The position numbers and the translations under genes are program-made. Positions 1-13,853 of a DNA stretch of 64,000 bases are shown piece after piece. The stretch spans positions 350,001 through 414,000 of the forward strand of contig NW_026251408.1 in NCBI RefSeq assembly GCF_025118155.1. Reading direction: 5' to 3'. Numbering within the stretch: the stretch's first letter is position 1; each line of letters begins with the position of its first letter. Source of the stretch: Cokeromyces recurvatus (taxonomy: Eukaryota > Mucoromycota > Mucoromycetes > Mucorales > Mucoraceae). The notes under the pieces were generated by a model. It made no database searches, was not told where the DNA came from, and saw only the letters and a list, made by a program, of their open reading frames with translations.

Positions 1-213
1 TTGCTGATTCACTATTTTAAAGATGTTGTCAATATATAATGTATAGATAAATTAATGTCATTGTTTACTTTTATGTTCAAAGTCGTCTCTCTGTGATTTA
101 CAAACATATAATTCTTGCGCTAATTGGTCAAATTCAGTTCGGATCGAATCCAGCATTTCAACTACACGATTTTGAGGTGCAGGTACCATAGGACGATGAT
201 TATAAACTGACAT
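1..213 (-). CDS. TUP1: TUP1-like corepressor, N-terminal exons (partial)
   Basis: Start of a general transcriptional corepressor of the Tup1/Groucho class, which acts in the nucleus with Ssn6/Cyc8. Exon 1 runs 213 to 69 and begins MSVYNHRPMVPAPQNR; a 57-bp intron (68-12, GTAAAC...TAG) follows, and exon 2 enters the window edge at 11. Splicing joins the codons so the reading continues DFEHKMNQQ, the hallmark of the Tup1 N-terminal tetramerisation helix (LDSIRTEFDQLAQE then KMNQQ). Only about 52 residues are visible; the WD40 repeats lie outside the window. The match rests on recalled Tup1 family conservation; confidence is good because the frame is restored exactly across the intron. Confidence 0.82.
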
Positions 214-867
214 TATTCAATTTTTATTACCAATCTATAATTCTATAGTGTTTTAATGTTAAAAAAATTTAAATGTAAGATGAAACAAATGCGATAAAAT
301 ACAATAAAAAAAAGCGCGTTTTTATATATAAAAATATATGTATTGTATATTTATACATTTGATTTATAAAAAATAATTAATTTATACCTTGCTTTTTTTT
401 TAATAGAAATTTTAAAAAAATAGATGAAAAAAAAGAGATGAGATATTTCTTGTTATTTCTTCCCCCCTTTTTTTTTTAGTGAAAAAAAAAAGAATTTAAT
501 AAACAAAGAAAATGTATAAAAAAAATAGAATAAAATAAAAAAAAAGCGAGGGGGGGGGGCGAGGAACACATTATTACACACACACACACGTTCATTATAA
601 CAACGCTTATTTACAACACTGAATAAAAAAAAAAGGCGGACTCACGTGAATCCATTAGTTAACTTCTCCCCCCATAATTTGATATACTCCCCCAATGATG
701 ACCCTTATTTTCATTGTATAATCACTGTTTTGTAATTTATTTAAAACACAGATTATATATCTCTTCCATAATTAGGAAAAACGATTTTGTCGGAAAATCC
801 ATTTCTTCTAATACGATTAAAAGAATTTTATTTAAAAATTAAAAAATGACCAATGAGCACATAGCAT
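214..867. other. Intergenic, promoter side of TUP1
   Basis: No gene is supported. The stretch is AT-rich with several A- and T-runs, a G-run near 550-559 and a short CA repeat near 575-590. It probably holds the TUP1 promoter and 5' UTR, but no specific site is recognised. Confidence 0.5.
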
Positions 868-1290
868 TTATATATGCTGTTTTGTCCTGGTCAGATCGCT
901 ATGGAAAAAAAAAGGAAAGAGAAACCCTTTTGGGATAAAAGGGAAAATGTTAAAGTGTATGTATAAGTGATGATAATTAACTATCAGAAAATCGTTGTTG
1001 TATTGAAAGAAGATGATGGTCAGAGGGTTCAGGGATTTGGGGGTGAAGCAAGATAGTCCATCTCCAAGCAGAATTGCACATATAGAAGGCCAGCGTATAA
1101 GCCAGGCATCAATTGATTTTCTCACTTTCTTTGTATGGGATGTTGATGGTAATAGGTTCAAGAGATAAGAGAGTAGATCTTCAATAGATTTGGGTATCTG
1201 AAGGCGCTTATGCACATGCAAACAAGAAAAACTATGTGAGCGTGTGAAGAGTTCATTTGGATGGAAGGGGCAGGCTTGGGGTTTATTCAT
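868..1290 (-). mobile_element. LINE-type retrotransposon C-terminal relic
   Basis: A minus-strand reading frame of 140 codons matches the C-terminal end of the LINE-like element at 48.2-49.6 kb. Shared pieces are a Cys/His cluster (CPFHPN here, CPTHPS there), KRLQIPKSIEDLLSYLLN against RRLQMPETIEDPLSFLLN, and IRWPSIC. Only the tail remains; no reverse transcriptase motif is present. It abuts the Fanzor relic on the opposite strand. It is an old, 5'-truncated copy and is not a functional gene. Confidence 0.7.
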
Positions 1291-1299
1291 CAGTGAACT

Positions 1300-3147
1300 A
1301 AAAAGATGTGAAGCGTTCGATATGAAAAAATATGCTGAAAAAGACTTCTACATACAAGTTTTTTCGTCACTTGTGCAACATACGAAGAAGTCGCCACCTA
1401 CAAAATCAACTAAAACCACAGTGTTTAGAAATTTGATTAAGAAATACTTGAACGAATATTGTAAATTATATGGCTATACCCCCTCATAGAATTGAAATAG
1501 TCTCAACAAATTGCTGCATACGAGTGTGCAAAGATAGATGCTACCTACAAAAACGACATCATGCTGTAATTTGGCAATAAGCTTAGGATGTTCGTAAATT
1601 TACTTACATAGCAAAAAGACAGAACAGCGGCAAGAAGAAAAATATTGAAAAAGCAAAAAGTGGCCGAAGAAGAGATAAAAAAAAATCATTGAAAATGAGA
1701 TAACACAACTTTGCGCTCAATTGAAGTTATCAATTGCTTCAGGAAATATCCAAAATTTACCCGTGGATCAGTTAACCGAAGAAGCGATCGCACATATACG
1801 AGATTTTTGTTGGCATTTATAGTTCACAATATAAATTCAAGAACAACAACATTTATTATGACTGCAAAGCGAATCCTATTGCTCACTTAAAAGCATATTA
1901 TAAATTAGCTGATTTGTGTGAACGTTTAGGTTCCAAATTATTCACATGCTTCCCATTGAGACGAACTCATATACCATGTTATGTCACCATTGACTCTATG
2001 ATATTGAATAACAATATTTTGGAAGATTCCCCAAAGACCAAAACTAGATAAAAACCTTATTTGGGTAAAAGTCGTCAACATTTCCCGCAAGGCCCTAAAC
2101 GATCAAGGTGATGCAATGTCACTCAAGTTTCGTGGAATGATCCATACAGATGGTATTGGGGTCTCGATATTGAAACAAAACAAGGAAACCAGCAAGGGTG
2201 GCACAAAAAACACCAGTAAACGTTTGCAAACAGACTATAACGAGTTTCAATATATCGATACAACCAGCAATCAAAGGACTAAGGAGACAAAGTCAAGGAA
2301 ATTTAGGAAATTTCGTCAGCAAAATAAGCCCAAGTCAGTCAGTGATTTGGAGAAGCCTTTGACTACGCATTCCACTTCGACAATTGATCCCCAGAAGTAC
2401 TCTAGAAATTTAGAAGCAAGACGGGATGCAAGTGATCTCCTTTCAAACTATTATCAAAGTGATTATCTTGGATCACTTCCTTTCAGGAAAATAAAGCTTT
2501 CCTCTTATATCAATAGGAAACAATCAGACGCCCGTCTGGCAAAGACGTTAAAGCAAAAATTCGGTGATGACTGTGTATTTGTCCTTGGCAACTGGTCCGT
2601 CAGTAATACAAAATATCACGAACCTATCAGAGGTGTTGGTATGAGGAGGATGTTGAAGAAAGAAGGGTTACAAGTATACTTGCTGGACGAATATAAGACG
2701 TCGTCGTTCTGCCCCAAATGTAAAAATAGGAGGTTGGAAAAATTTTCTCATGTCAAGAACCCTCGACCGCATATGCGAGGCAAGTATCCAGTAGTTGAGT
2801 GCCACGTCGTGTTTCGGTAAACATCAATTTTATTTTATTTTATTTTATTTTTTTTTTTTTTTTTTTAAAAAAAAAGACAGCTTCTTATATTTTCTTTTGC
2901 TAAATGTACAAATCAAAAATGTTTAGTGCCTTCTCAACTCTAGAACAGAGACTTGACTGCCATTTTGAATTTTAGAGATATTGTGTTAAGCCACAGGCAA
3001 GCCCTTGGTTGCCCCTCTAGATTCAAAAGGGAAACATCAAAACGTGCTTCAACAAGCACCATCACCTCTGCTTCCAAAAAAGCCCGCTCTATGTCTCCCG
3101 ACGACGGTTCTTCTGAGGGAGGAAATACTGATAGAGTAAATGTATGA
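1300..3147 (+). pseudogene. Decayed Fanzor (eukaryotic TnpB-like nuclease) gene
   Basis: Fanzors are RNA-guided DNA endonucleases carried by eukaryotic transposons. In order one sees an N-terminal lysine-rich part (1322-1489), a broken middle (about 1490-2100) with the conserved block CFPLRRTHIPCYVTIDS (near 1951-2001), then an open frame 2116-2820 with RGMIHTDGIGVSIL, ETKSRKFRKFR, LPFRKIKLSSYINRKQ, VLGNWS, EPIRGVGMRRMLKK, DEYKTSSFCPKC (first zinc-ribbon half) and VECH. After a T-rich 64-bp block, 2880-3147 continues with KCTNQKC (second ribbon half) and NRDLTAILNF, the RuvC-III motif. Stops lie inside the N-terminal half and at the residue before NRD (TAG, probably once TGG). The R-V-C-I aspartate block expected after EFQYID is not visible. 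Dead copy; family call is confident. Confidence 0.82.
2817..2880 (+). other. T-rich 64-bp intron-like block inside Fanzor relic
   Basis: The block starts GTAAAC, ends ACAG, holds TTTTA repeats and a T-run, and separates the two halves of the zinc ribbon (VECH before, KCTNQKC after). Its size and ends fit an intron, but splicing there does not restore frame without one further shift, so it may instead be an insertion in a dead gene. Confidence 0.4.
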
Positions 3148-5847
3148 TGCAGGTAACTTACATACATACACTTGATCGTCCAAAAACTGATTTTTTTTCT
3201 TTTTGTCCAATTTCCATTTTTGTTTCGTCCAAAAAATGTAATCTAAACATCTGAAAAATAAAAACTGTACTTCGATGAAAAATGCTGTTGACTTTTAATT
3301 ACTGGAGGGGGGAAGGAGAGAAAAGTCTTGAATAAAGATTGTTTTTAAAGTTAGTGTATAGTAAGCATTGATGAGAGGATAAATAAGTTACGAGTCATCA
3401 AGTAAAAACAGGGATAATAAAAAATATTATAATTTAAAAGAGTTACAAAAGTAGAACTAGTGTTAAATAACACTTTTTATACATTTTGAGAAGAAGGAAA
3501 AAGAAATTTTGATCCATGTATAAATAGAATATAAAATTGCATACACTGAGTATTTTCATTTTGAGCAATAAAAGAAATGGCAATAGTTTGATTACTTAAT
3601 ATTAGATTGATTGATGGTAGATTAAGTAAAAAAAAAAAAAAAAAAAAAAAAAGCGGCTAATAAAGAAATGCCAATTATTAAAGAAGATTGATAGATACAT
3701 TCCTTCCTCTGTCTAGTTTTTTTGCTTTTATGGAAATATAATTTGAATTGTTATGAAGAACAAAAATATAATTTACTATCCAACTTGGAACGTACATCTT
3801 CTCTCATTTCTTAATTTTCACCCCTCCTCTAATACTTATGCAACTTGGGTAGATAATGCTGAAAATTCAATGTTCCCTTTCTTATCGTATAGCCCTCTTT
3901 CACTTGATAAATTATCTGGAGCCTTTAAGAGATAATTAAATAATTTAGCAGAACGTTTATGTTTTCAAAATGTGTAATAGTATTACATATACATATATAG
4001 TTTATAAAATGCTTTATGTATAGAGTAATTTCTTTAAAAAGTAGTCTTCTGTATATCTTCTAGCTGAATAAGTAATCTACAAATGGTTGAGATTCAGTTT
4101 GTCAGAATTAATACTGCATTTCGATATCTGAGTTATACTTGTTTCAACATTAAATCTGGTTAAAAGGGTATTATTTTAACTAAAATCTCTTAAATATTAA
4201 GAGCTATCACCATTTTCAACTATGTAAAAAATAAAGTTAGATTCTACAACCTAATTGTTAAAAAAACAAAACTTTCTTAAGGATTCCCATGAGTATTTGT
4301 CTGGATATCAATGGATATAATAATTAATATTCTTGATCTGGTGTACGATCTTATTATCCCTTCATCATATATAGCTTTAATAGTCTATCCTTATAACTGT
4401 TCTAGTTGAAGTTTCTTCTGCCAAAGACTCTGGTACTTTTTTTTTCTTCAAGATATTAAATCCAGGCTTATCTTTTATATTATGAATATTTTTATCTGCT
4501 TGTATACTTGCTAATAGAATCAATTTCATTATTAAATCTATATTTTTAGTTTGTTCTTGAATATTGATACTAGAATACAAAATGAATAAAAAAGTCAATT
4601 GCTTCTATTATCTGCATACAAAGTAAGTAAAAGGTACATACAGTCAATGACTATCATCATATCAATATATAAATCTATAATAATAAGAATAGAAAAAAAA
4701 TGTAATCGTTTATTTATTATACTTTATGTATTTGACTTATACATTTGTCTACACTAAACTTTCAGAGATTATACACCATTTAAACAGAAAGTAAAGAAAC
4801 TTAAAGTGAATTTATACTTTACTCTTTATTCTTTTATTGACAACAATTCATTATTAATATATGCATACATGTATATGTATACATATATATGAATACGGTA
4901 CTAGTATTAGAAAGGTTATGACTATTCTACACATCTAATAAAATAATATTCTGTTAGTAGAGAAATAATTCAAATAGTTGCTGTGTATCAAGCTGAGTGA
5001 CTATTTAGTTTACTTAAAAATCAGGGCGGCCCATCTATTTTATTGGAAGAAAAGCGAATTTACATTTATAACGCTGAAAATAAATATCAAATTCTATCTA
5101 CGTCGTTTTTTTTTTTTCCTCCAATATTATAACAGGTACACGTCAGCATATAAAATGCTAATGGTCGTTTTTTTTTTCTTCACAAATAATATAGCAACAA
5201 GAGGAACAGGTTTAATTAAACATCTATAATCTAGAACATATTATGGGATGCATGTGTAACAATATGCAGTATAAGTAATACTTGCAAATTAAATATTTAC
5301 TAGTTGTCATTATGTTAATACATGATATCATCGTATAATAGGTAGCTCAGTACAAACAGATCCCCTTTCCTTTTTATTTCATGCTTACCTGTTATGAGGA
5401 TAAAATTTAAGCATGACTCTTTCTCTGTATATAAAAAGTGACATAGTAGTGTTACCAAAGAAGTGCTGCTTTATTAAATTTACTATTGACACTATCAAAA
5501 AAAAAAAGTCTGTGCTTCTAAAATAAACTTGATTTTTACATATATGCAACCAAGTGTTACCTATTTACTTTAGTTTACCCCTTAAAAATAGATGATAAAC
5601 AGTCACTTTCCTCTTCTCCTTAATCTTTTGTTTATGATGATTGTTATTGATAAAAGTGGCTGAGTAAGCATTCTTCTCCTTAAAATAAATAAACAAGAAG
5701 CTTATTTTTTTTTTGTTGTTATTAACATATAAAGTTTCTGATACGAAAGAAATATTATTATCTTTTTTTTTTCTTTTCATTTTATTTTATCAAGTTTAAA
5801 TCTAGTATATAAACAAGAAGCACATACATAAAAGATATAAATAACTT
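3148..5847. other. AT-rich intergenic region, no supported gene
   Basis: Nearly 2.7 kb of very AT-rich sequence with A-runs (for example 3628-3651) and T-runs. Short open frames occur on both strands but none has a recognisable domain, a convincing splice pattern or unusual composition. The last few hundred bases must include the promoter of the grainyhead gene that starts at 5848. Confidence 0.5.
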
Positions 5848-6327
5848 ATGTTAAGTAATAATAATAACAATAATAATAATAATCAGCAACTGTCTTATTA
5901 TCAAGGATCGTCTTCTATTGCGGCAAGGTATAAATGTTCTTCTGGTTTTTTCTTTCTTTTTTTTACTTGCTTTCTTTCTTACTATTCTTCTTCTTTTTCT
6001 AACAGGATCCAAGGTTATCAGCCTCATCATCAAATTTATCGCTGTTATTATCATTCACCAAATTCATTAAATAGTAGTCCACTTTCAAGTCCTCAAATAT
6101 TAAGTCATTATTATCCACCCATTATGGACACATATCATCAATTACAACAGCCTATATTATCTCTGTCTCCATCTCCACCTACTTCTTGTTTATCTATAAA
6201 CAATAATAACACTATGTCAAGGTAACTAAACGGATTCACATTTCCGATCAAAACATAATACATGTGTGCTACCCATGCAGAGAGCTTGCATTTTTATTTT
6301 ATTTTTTATGTATTACTGACCACACAC

Positions 6328-6380
<53 letters not shown>

Positions 6381-7745
6381 AAAAGTAATGTAAATACTAT
6401 TCGCTACGATATAGCACTTGAAGGTATTATTATGTAATCATTATTTTAGATTAATATTATATAATATATTGACTTTTTTTTTTGATTCTTTATCTAGCAC
6501 CAACTGCGGCATCTCAGAAAATAGATGAAACTCCTTTAACTTATTTAAATAAAGGTATGAAAAAAAAAGATAAGAATACACTTTTGTTTTATAATAGGTT
6601 CATTTATTGATGCATTTTATTTATTTAGGTCAATATTACATTATTACTTTAAAAGATAAAGATAGATATGATGGTGATATTATCAGTACTGTATCTATTA
6701 CTTTTCATGAAGAAAGTTATAGAGCTAGTGCAAAAGATTATTGGAAATTCTGGTTAACTCAACAAAAAAACACGAATGATGCTAAAGCTATTGAAATAGG
6801 TAATGTATGCGTATACAACAAATCACCTTTTTCTCTCTATATTCATACCATCTATCTATATCTATCTATCTATCTATCTATCTATACATACATACATACA
6901 ATCAAGACTTGACAAGGTCTAATGGTGCACAGGCTATAGAAGGAAATAGACAATTTGATCGTATATCATTCAGATGGAATGGTAAATTAGGTGCATCTGT
7001 TCAAATTCGCTTCAATTGTCTTTCAACTGATTTTTCACGCATTAAAGGTGTGAAAGGTATCCCTTTACGTCTTCAGATCGAAAGTGAACAACAACCACAA
7101 CAACCTGCTACTTTACCTCATATGATAAGATCTCCTTCTCAACAAATAGAAAGAACCTTTTGTCGAATTAAACTCTTTCGTGATAAAGTAATATATATAT
7201 ATATATATATATATTTATACAAAGATAAAAGAAAAGAGATTTAATATCTATACATGTATCTATTTTCTCATTTAGGGCGCAGAACGTAAAAATAAAGACG
7301 ATGCTAAACATATTGAACGTCAATTAGAAAAACTAAGAGGGAAAAGTGGTGAACCGCATCCTCTTTGGTTAGCTTATTCTCCAACATCTCCTATCACTCT
7401 TTTTAGGGAAATCGTATCACCTGATGAATTTGATAATCATCCTTTACTCTTAGACGATCATCGACCTATGCTTCAAATGCCCAACAATAATAATGGTCTT
7501 CTTTTACCTCTACCAAGTTCAATGAAACGAAGTTTTCATAATGATAGTCTCTTGATGGGTGTCAATAATAATAATACAATAGGTATTGATCCAAATTATA
7601 TTCCACAGAGAAGGCGTCGTCTAGCAAGTAAATAAAAAATTGATTATAAATGAATACCAAACATGAAATTTATGAATTATATCTTTTTTCTCTTTTCTTT
7701 TTTCTTTTTCTTTCTCTCCTTTTCTCTTTCTCTCTCTCTCTCTCT

Positions 7746-7790
<45 letters not shown>

Positions 7791-8089
7791 TTTATATCCA
7801 TATAGAACTAAGCATTCTGGTTAAATTTCCTTCTACAGACGTGTATCGTGCCATCTACTTGGAACATCTAACAGTGAAAGAACTGATCGATAAATTGACT
7901 CAGCGTATGGAAGTGGATAAAGAGATCGCAAATGTACTTCGTAAAATCGAAACAAAAGATAAAAAATCACTGATTGTCAAAGTGGATGATGATGTCATAC
8001 AGGATATGAATGAAGAACAAGATATACAACTTGAAATTGAAGAAAACCCGGAGGATACAAATACTATGAATTTAATTTTAAACTTTTAA
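5848..8089 (+). CDS. Grainyhead/CP2-family transcription factor
   Basis: DNA-binding regulator of the grainyhead/CP2 family, linked in fungi to cell-wall remodelling and spore separation. Deduced exons: 5848-5927, 6006-6221, 6498-6554, 6629-6799, 6907-7187, 7276-7627, 7806-8089. The N-terminus is a low-complexity Asn/Ser/Pro region. The immunoglobulin-fold CP2 domain begins YLNKGQYYIITLKDKDRYDG and holds ISFRWNGK, FNCLSTDFSRIKGVKGIPL and the family signature CRIKLFRDKGAERKNKDD. The C-terminus (DVYRAIYLEHLTVKELIDKL onward) matches the grainyhead dimerisation fold. Intron 5 contains AT repeats and intron 6 a long CT/T tract. The exon 2 to exon 3 junction is out of phase by one base, so a microexon, an unseen splice site or a sequence error must be involved. 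Family call is secure; the N-terminal model is tentative. Confidence 0.85.
6331..6375. repeat. 45-base poly-T tract in intron
   Basis: Uninterrupted T-run inside grainyhead intron 2. Such tracts recur in introns of this window and are likely length-variable or mis-sized in assembly. Confidence 0.9.
7719..7787. repeat. CT microsatellite followed by poly-T
   Basis: A (CT)n block runs into about 39 T inside the 178-bp grainyhead intron 6 (7628-7805), just upstream of the acceptor. It probably forms an extended polypyrimidine tract. Confidence 0.85.
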
Positions 8090-8123
8090 CATTTCATTCC
8101 CTCTTTATACATATATAAATAGG

Positions 8124-8162
8124 CTTCATCATCATCATCATCATCATCATAATCATCATCAT
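8124..8162. repeat. TCA trinucleotide repeat
   Basis: About a dozen TCA units with one interruption, lying in the short gap between the convergent grainyhead and ATP2 genes. It is non-coding in both gene models. Confidence 0.85.
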
Positions 8163-8261
8163 TATATATAATAAATATCATGTAGTTTTCTTTAGTTATT
8201 TTTATTTTCAAATATATATGTATATATATATATGTGTGTGTGTATAGTATAAATAGTCTTG

Positions 8262-10306
<2,045 letters not shown>

Positions 10307-10779
10307 TATGTTAATTTTTTTTGTTGTAAAAAAAAAAAAAATAAAATAAACAAAAAGTCAAGTTATACCCCACTAAATAAAATAAAAAATAAAATAAAAT
10401 AAAATAATAAAATTGCGCGGTGATAGAATTAACAAGGGGTGAAAATTAAAGTCACTTTTTTAGTTTTTTTTTTTTTTTTTTTTTGACAGTGTGGGGTTAC
10501 TTTTTAAGTTAAAAGGTTAAAAGCGTAATGCTTCTTTTAAACATTAGAATAGCAATGAAGAAAAAAATAAAAATAAAATCAAAATGTGGCTTGATACTGA
10601 TTGTGTAAAAAAAAAAGAAAAAATTAATGTTATATTTTTTGAAATGATATTCTTCATTAATAAAAGCGTACCTTCATCATCATATAAGCGAGGAATAAAT
10701 AAATGTTTCATTTTAATTGGATCCTTTTTTTCTTTTTTTTTTTTTTTAAAACAAATTTTTTTGGCAATGAGCATGTAAC
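10307..10779. other. Intergenic, ATP2 copy 1 promoter side
   Basis: AT-rich with repeated AAATAAAATA-type sequence near 10376-10410 and T-runs. It should include the ATP2 promoter. No gene is supported; overlapping short frames on both strands look like composition artefacts. Confidence 0.5.
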
Positions 10780-11900
10780 GACGAAATAAATGCGCAATAT
10801 TGCTCGAGCCAGTTATAGAGGGGAAATAAGAATAAAAACCTTCCTAAAGGACAAGAAGGAAAAAGAAAAGAGCAGTATTTTGGAATGAAGAGAAAATATA
10901 AGGAGGATAAAGCGAAAAAAAGTGAGAAGAAACAATTTAAATACAAATCAGACCAAAGTGACCAGGAAGACACACACTATTACTTGGACAACCAACTCAA
11001 CAGCTTGAGACCAGGATCAACAGGATTAGGGGGAAATTCATCATGGAAGTAGTAATCAAGTTCATGTAGAATTGTACAAAGAATAGGCCATAAAGTATAC
11101 CAGCCCGTACAATCAGAAGGACGACGAGGTTTATGTAGTGGGAGCAAGTTGAGGAGGAACAAGATGGGATCTTCGACTGAAGTAGGCATGTAGAGATGAT
11201 GATGTACATCCTTTAGGTTTACCACCAGGTAACCCAGCCAAGTCTCCATCGGGGCACTCGGCTACGTTCTGAAGTAATCATTGGTAAGCAAAGGATGGGA
11301 TCCAATTCGAGAGTGGGGCGTGAGGAAGGCAATAGGATGGGGTTGAGTTGAGTTAGTGTCTTGATGAAGGGTTTAAAATTGACCATTTAGAAATTTAGCA
11401 CGAAGAGTGTAGAATTATTTTCGGTCAAAGCGTAGTGATGATTGGTGAGCATAGGTGTTTTCACATTGTAGTTTGAGCCAATTTATAGCAGTTGGAATGA
11501 CTATTTGGGAACTGAACATGAGGCAAAAGATGGGGGAGGGGCAAGAAGAGTATCTGCTGGTAATTGAGAAGTTAGAAAGAGGTATTGCGCCTGGAGGACT
11601 GCAATACGGGTCTTCATGGATGAGAGGTTAATAAGATGGAGCATGACTTTCACCGAGGACCGCGAGTAACCACCAAAGATACTTCCAATGCAAAAATTTT
11701 AAGAGGTATCCAGTTGTTTAATAAGTTTAGCAGAGAGAGAGAGAAGACTGATTACAAGAACATAGTCTAACTGAGAACGAACCATTCGACTATAAAAACG
11801 ACATGCAAGCAGAGGTGGAAAATAGTTGGAGTTGAGGCCAATAGCAGCAAGTTGATTCATAGTGAGAGAGGCTATATTGATATTATGTTGGATATAAAAT
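10780..11900 (-). mobile_element. LINE-type retrotransposon relic with 3' UTR
   Basis: Minus-strand remnant of the same LINE family as 48.2-49.7 kb. Reading 11900 down to 11250 in broken frames gives MNQLAAIGLNS, MVRSQLDYVL and KVMLHLINLSSM, matching MNQLAVIGVNH, MVRSQLEYGL and QVMLHLTRLPTM of the plus-strand copy. 11249-10980 gives EDPILFLLNLLP and ILCTILHELD. Beyond the stop, 10975-10780 resembles the 3' UTR of the 49.5-kb copy (CTTGTCCTTTAGGAAGG against CTTGCTCCTAAAGAGG). Several stops and shifts show it is inactive. Confidence 0.72.
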
Positions 11901-12099
11901 CTTTGATTTCTCGTTTTTTAGTTTTTTTTTGTCATCAAATAAGCACTATGAACATTTAAATCTTTAAATTTAAGAAGGTCTTCTTTATTCTTAGCAAATC
12001 TTATTGTTTCGTTTACATTTTCGTCAAAATCATATCATTAACCTATCTCAAAGCAGAGTCGAAAACAAAATATTACGTGTATTTTTTTTTATTATTATA

Positions 12100-12253
12100 A
12101 TATTGTATTTTTCAGCAAATAAGAGAAAATTTCAGAAAAAATAAGAGAAAATTATTGGACAAATAAGAGAAAATTATTGAACAAATAAGAGAAAATTATT
12201 GAACAAATAAGAGAAAATTTTAGGTCAATTAAGAGAAAAAAAATGGCAATTAG
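12100..12253 (+). repeat. Left TIR with 22-bp-phased tandem motif
   Basis: The TIR begins ATATTGTATTTTTCAGC. The motif AAGAGA occurs six times at 12121, 12143, 12165, 12187, 12209 and 12231, exactly 22 bp apart. These are candidate transposase binding sites on one face of the helix. Confidence 0.88.
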
Positions 12254-12278
12254 CAAAAAATTTACTTATACTTAAATC

Positions 12279-13661
12279 TCATAAGTTTTTCTCCAGGGCT
12301 AAACACTTTTCAAAGAATCTGAGAGAATGGCGAATCCAGCCCTGGCAGTCTTTCTTAGTTACTTTGGAGCAGGCATCCATTATTCTGGGTGTGAGTGTCT
12401 CACCAGTTTCGAAAGGGCTTCTTTTGACGCCATACTTCACCTTCGACCAGAATAGCTCAATTGGGTTTAGGAATGGTGAGTACGGCGGAAGATATGCACA
12501 CTTATAGCCTCTGCTTTCTATTAAGTTTCTTACTGTAGCTGGCTTATGTATGGGAGCATTATCCATTACCAAGTAAAAGCCCTTCATATTATTTCGGTCA
12601 AGAACATCCATCACATTACTCAAGTAATTTAAATAGTGCTCAGTCCTAGTTCCAACCTTAGCTGTCGTTGTAACAACCTTCCCATCTATTCTTCTCTTCT
12701 TAGCTCCCGAAACTAATATTGGCTTTCTCAAAGAGATGTCAATAATGCCGGCGCTAGAGATGGCACCAAGAATGGTTATTGTGGTGCCTTTTGAAGCAGG
12801 GACAGTTGTTTTAGCAGGTTCTCCTATCTTGGACCAGCCACGAGTGCGTGTCATGTGTAAATTGAACCCTGCTTCATCCAAAAAAACGCAATTATTCTCA
12901 AAGTCCATATTTTTATCAGCTAGCCATTGAAGGATGGTCTCCTTTCTCTTCTTAAGAGTTTCTTCCGAGTTTCTAGCAGATGAAATTTTCTCCAACTTCT
13001 TCATAGATAGTGCACAGCTGGTTCTAAGATGTCTGTATACTGCGGATGGGCTCACGGAGAGACTTGGAAATTCTTTGAGCAACAACTCGTGTATTCCAGC
13101 TACAGTTGCAGTTGAACACTCATCAACAATGTCGGTAATAAACTTTGTGTGTTTTTCAGTAAGCTCAGAGACAGTTCCCATTTTGCGCCCTCTTTTTTTC
13201 TGTTGAGGTATTTCCCCTGTTTTCTGCCATTGCAATTTGAAACGGTAAGCTGATTTCTCATTTATTCCTGTTTTTAAAGCTGCATCTTTTACAGGAACCT
13301 GTTCAATTAACAGGGAAATAAGCTTGTTGATATCTTGCTGAGTGTACACACGTCTAGCATTGCTAGCGGCGTCTTTTTTTTCGGCCAGATCTCTGAGAGG
13401 CTTCTCTTCTTTCAAATCGCTCTCACTACCCTGTACATCAGCTTCATTTTCCTCCTTATCCGAGCTATTGCTGGCCTCATCACCCTCGTACCCTTCCTTC
13501 AGCTCCATCGTCGCATCTTCATCTAACTCCATGGCTGATGCAGTGATGTTGTACTTCCACTTCTTTCTCATCATTGACATTACGCTGACAATGATTTCAG
13601 GTACAGCTTCAATGTCATCGTCGCGTAGAAAAATTTCGTTCATATCAAAGTCAATATCCAT
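12279..13661 (-). CDS. IS630/Tc1-like DDE transposase (DD34E)
   Basis: Intronless 460-residue transposase that would cut and join the element ends. The N-terminal 100 residues are acidic. Helix-turn-helix-like stretches follow (about 105-215, including VKDAALKTGINEKSAYRFK and SAVYRHLRT). The catalytic RNase H-like core has D262 in FLDEAGFN, D367 in VMDNAPIHK and E402 in PPYSPFLNPIELFW. D367 and E402 are separated by 34 residues, as in Tc1/IS630 enzymes. The frame is intact and the start is the first ATG, about 35 bp inside the right TIR. It is clearly related to the transposase at 17.8-19.3 kb. It may still be active. Confidence 0.9.
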   Translation of the reverse strand: MDIDFDMNEIFLRDDDIEAVPEIIVSVMSMMRKKWKYNITASAMELDEDATMELKEGYEGDEASNSSDKEENEADVQGSESDLKEEKPLRDLAEKKDAASNARRVYTQQDINKLISLLIEQVPVKDAALKTGINEKSAYRFKLQWQKTGEIPQQKKRGRKMGTVSELTEKHTKFITDIVDECSTATVAGIHELLLKEFPSLSVSPSAVYRHLRTSCALSMKKLEKISSARNSEETLKKRKETILQWLADKNMDFENNCVFLDEAGFNLHMTRTRGWSKIGEPAKTTVPASKGTTITILGAISSAGIIDISLRKPILVSGAKKRRIDGKVVTTTAKVGTRTEHYLNYLSNVMDVLDRNNMKGFYLVMDNAPIHKPATVRNLIESRGYKCAYLPPYSPFLNPIELFWSKVKYGVKRSPFETGETLTPRIMDACSKVTKKDCQGWIRHSLRFFEKCLALEKNL

Positions 13662-13695
13662 TTTTTGTTAATAATAGTGAGAAAAGTGCTTTCTA

Positions 13696-13851
13696 CTAAT
13701 TGCCATTTTTTTTTCTCTTAATTTTTCTTGGGCTTTCTCTTAATTGACCTAAAATTTTCTCTTATTTGTTCAATAATTTTCTCTTATTTTATCCAATAAT
13801 TTTCTCTTATTTTTTCTGAAATTTTCTCTTATTTGCTGAAAAATACAATAT
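13696..13851 (-). repeat. Right TIR with 22-bp-phased tandem motif
   Basis: Inverted partner of 12100-12253. TCTCTT occurs at 13714, 13736, 13758, 13780, 13803 and 13825, spaced 22, 22, 22, 23 and 22 bp. Confidence 0.88.
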
Positions 13852-13853
13852 TA

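Larger units (their letters stand above)
12100..13851 (-). mobile_element. IS630/Tc1-like DNA transposon, complete
   Basis: A 1752-bp element with terminal inverted repeats of about 155 bp, bounded by TA dinucleotides at 12098-12099 and 13852-13853, the usual TA target duplication of the IS630-Tc1-mariner superfamily. It contains one intact transposase reading frame on the minus strand. The two TIRs remain close to identical, so the insertion seems fairly recent. Confidence 0.88.

Noticed and set aside
3753..3935. 60-codon plus-strand frame in the AT-rich spacer
   Set aside because: No domain, no splice support and an ordinary length for chance in AT-rich DNA.
4377..4598. Minus-strand frame with a protein-like Lys-rich sequence
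   Set aside because: It has no ATG start, no recognisable family and no convincing upstream exon.
12100..13851. CRISPR-like array in the regularly spaced repeats
   Set aside because: The 22-bp units are terminal repeats of a DNA transposon; there are no unique spacers and the host is eukaryotic.
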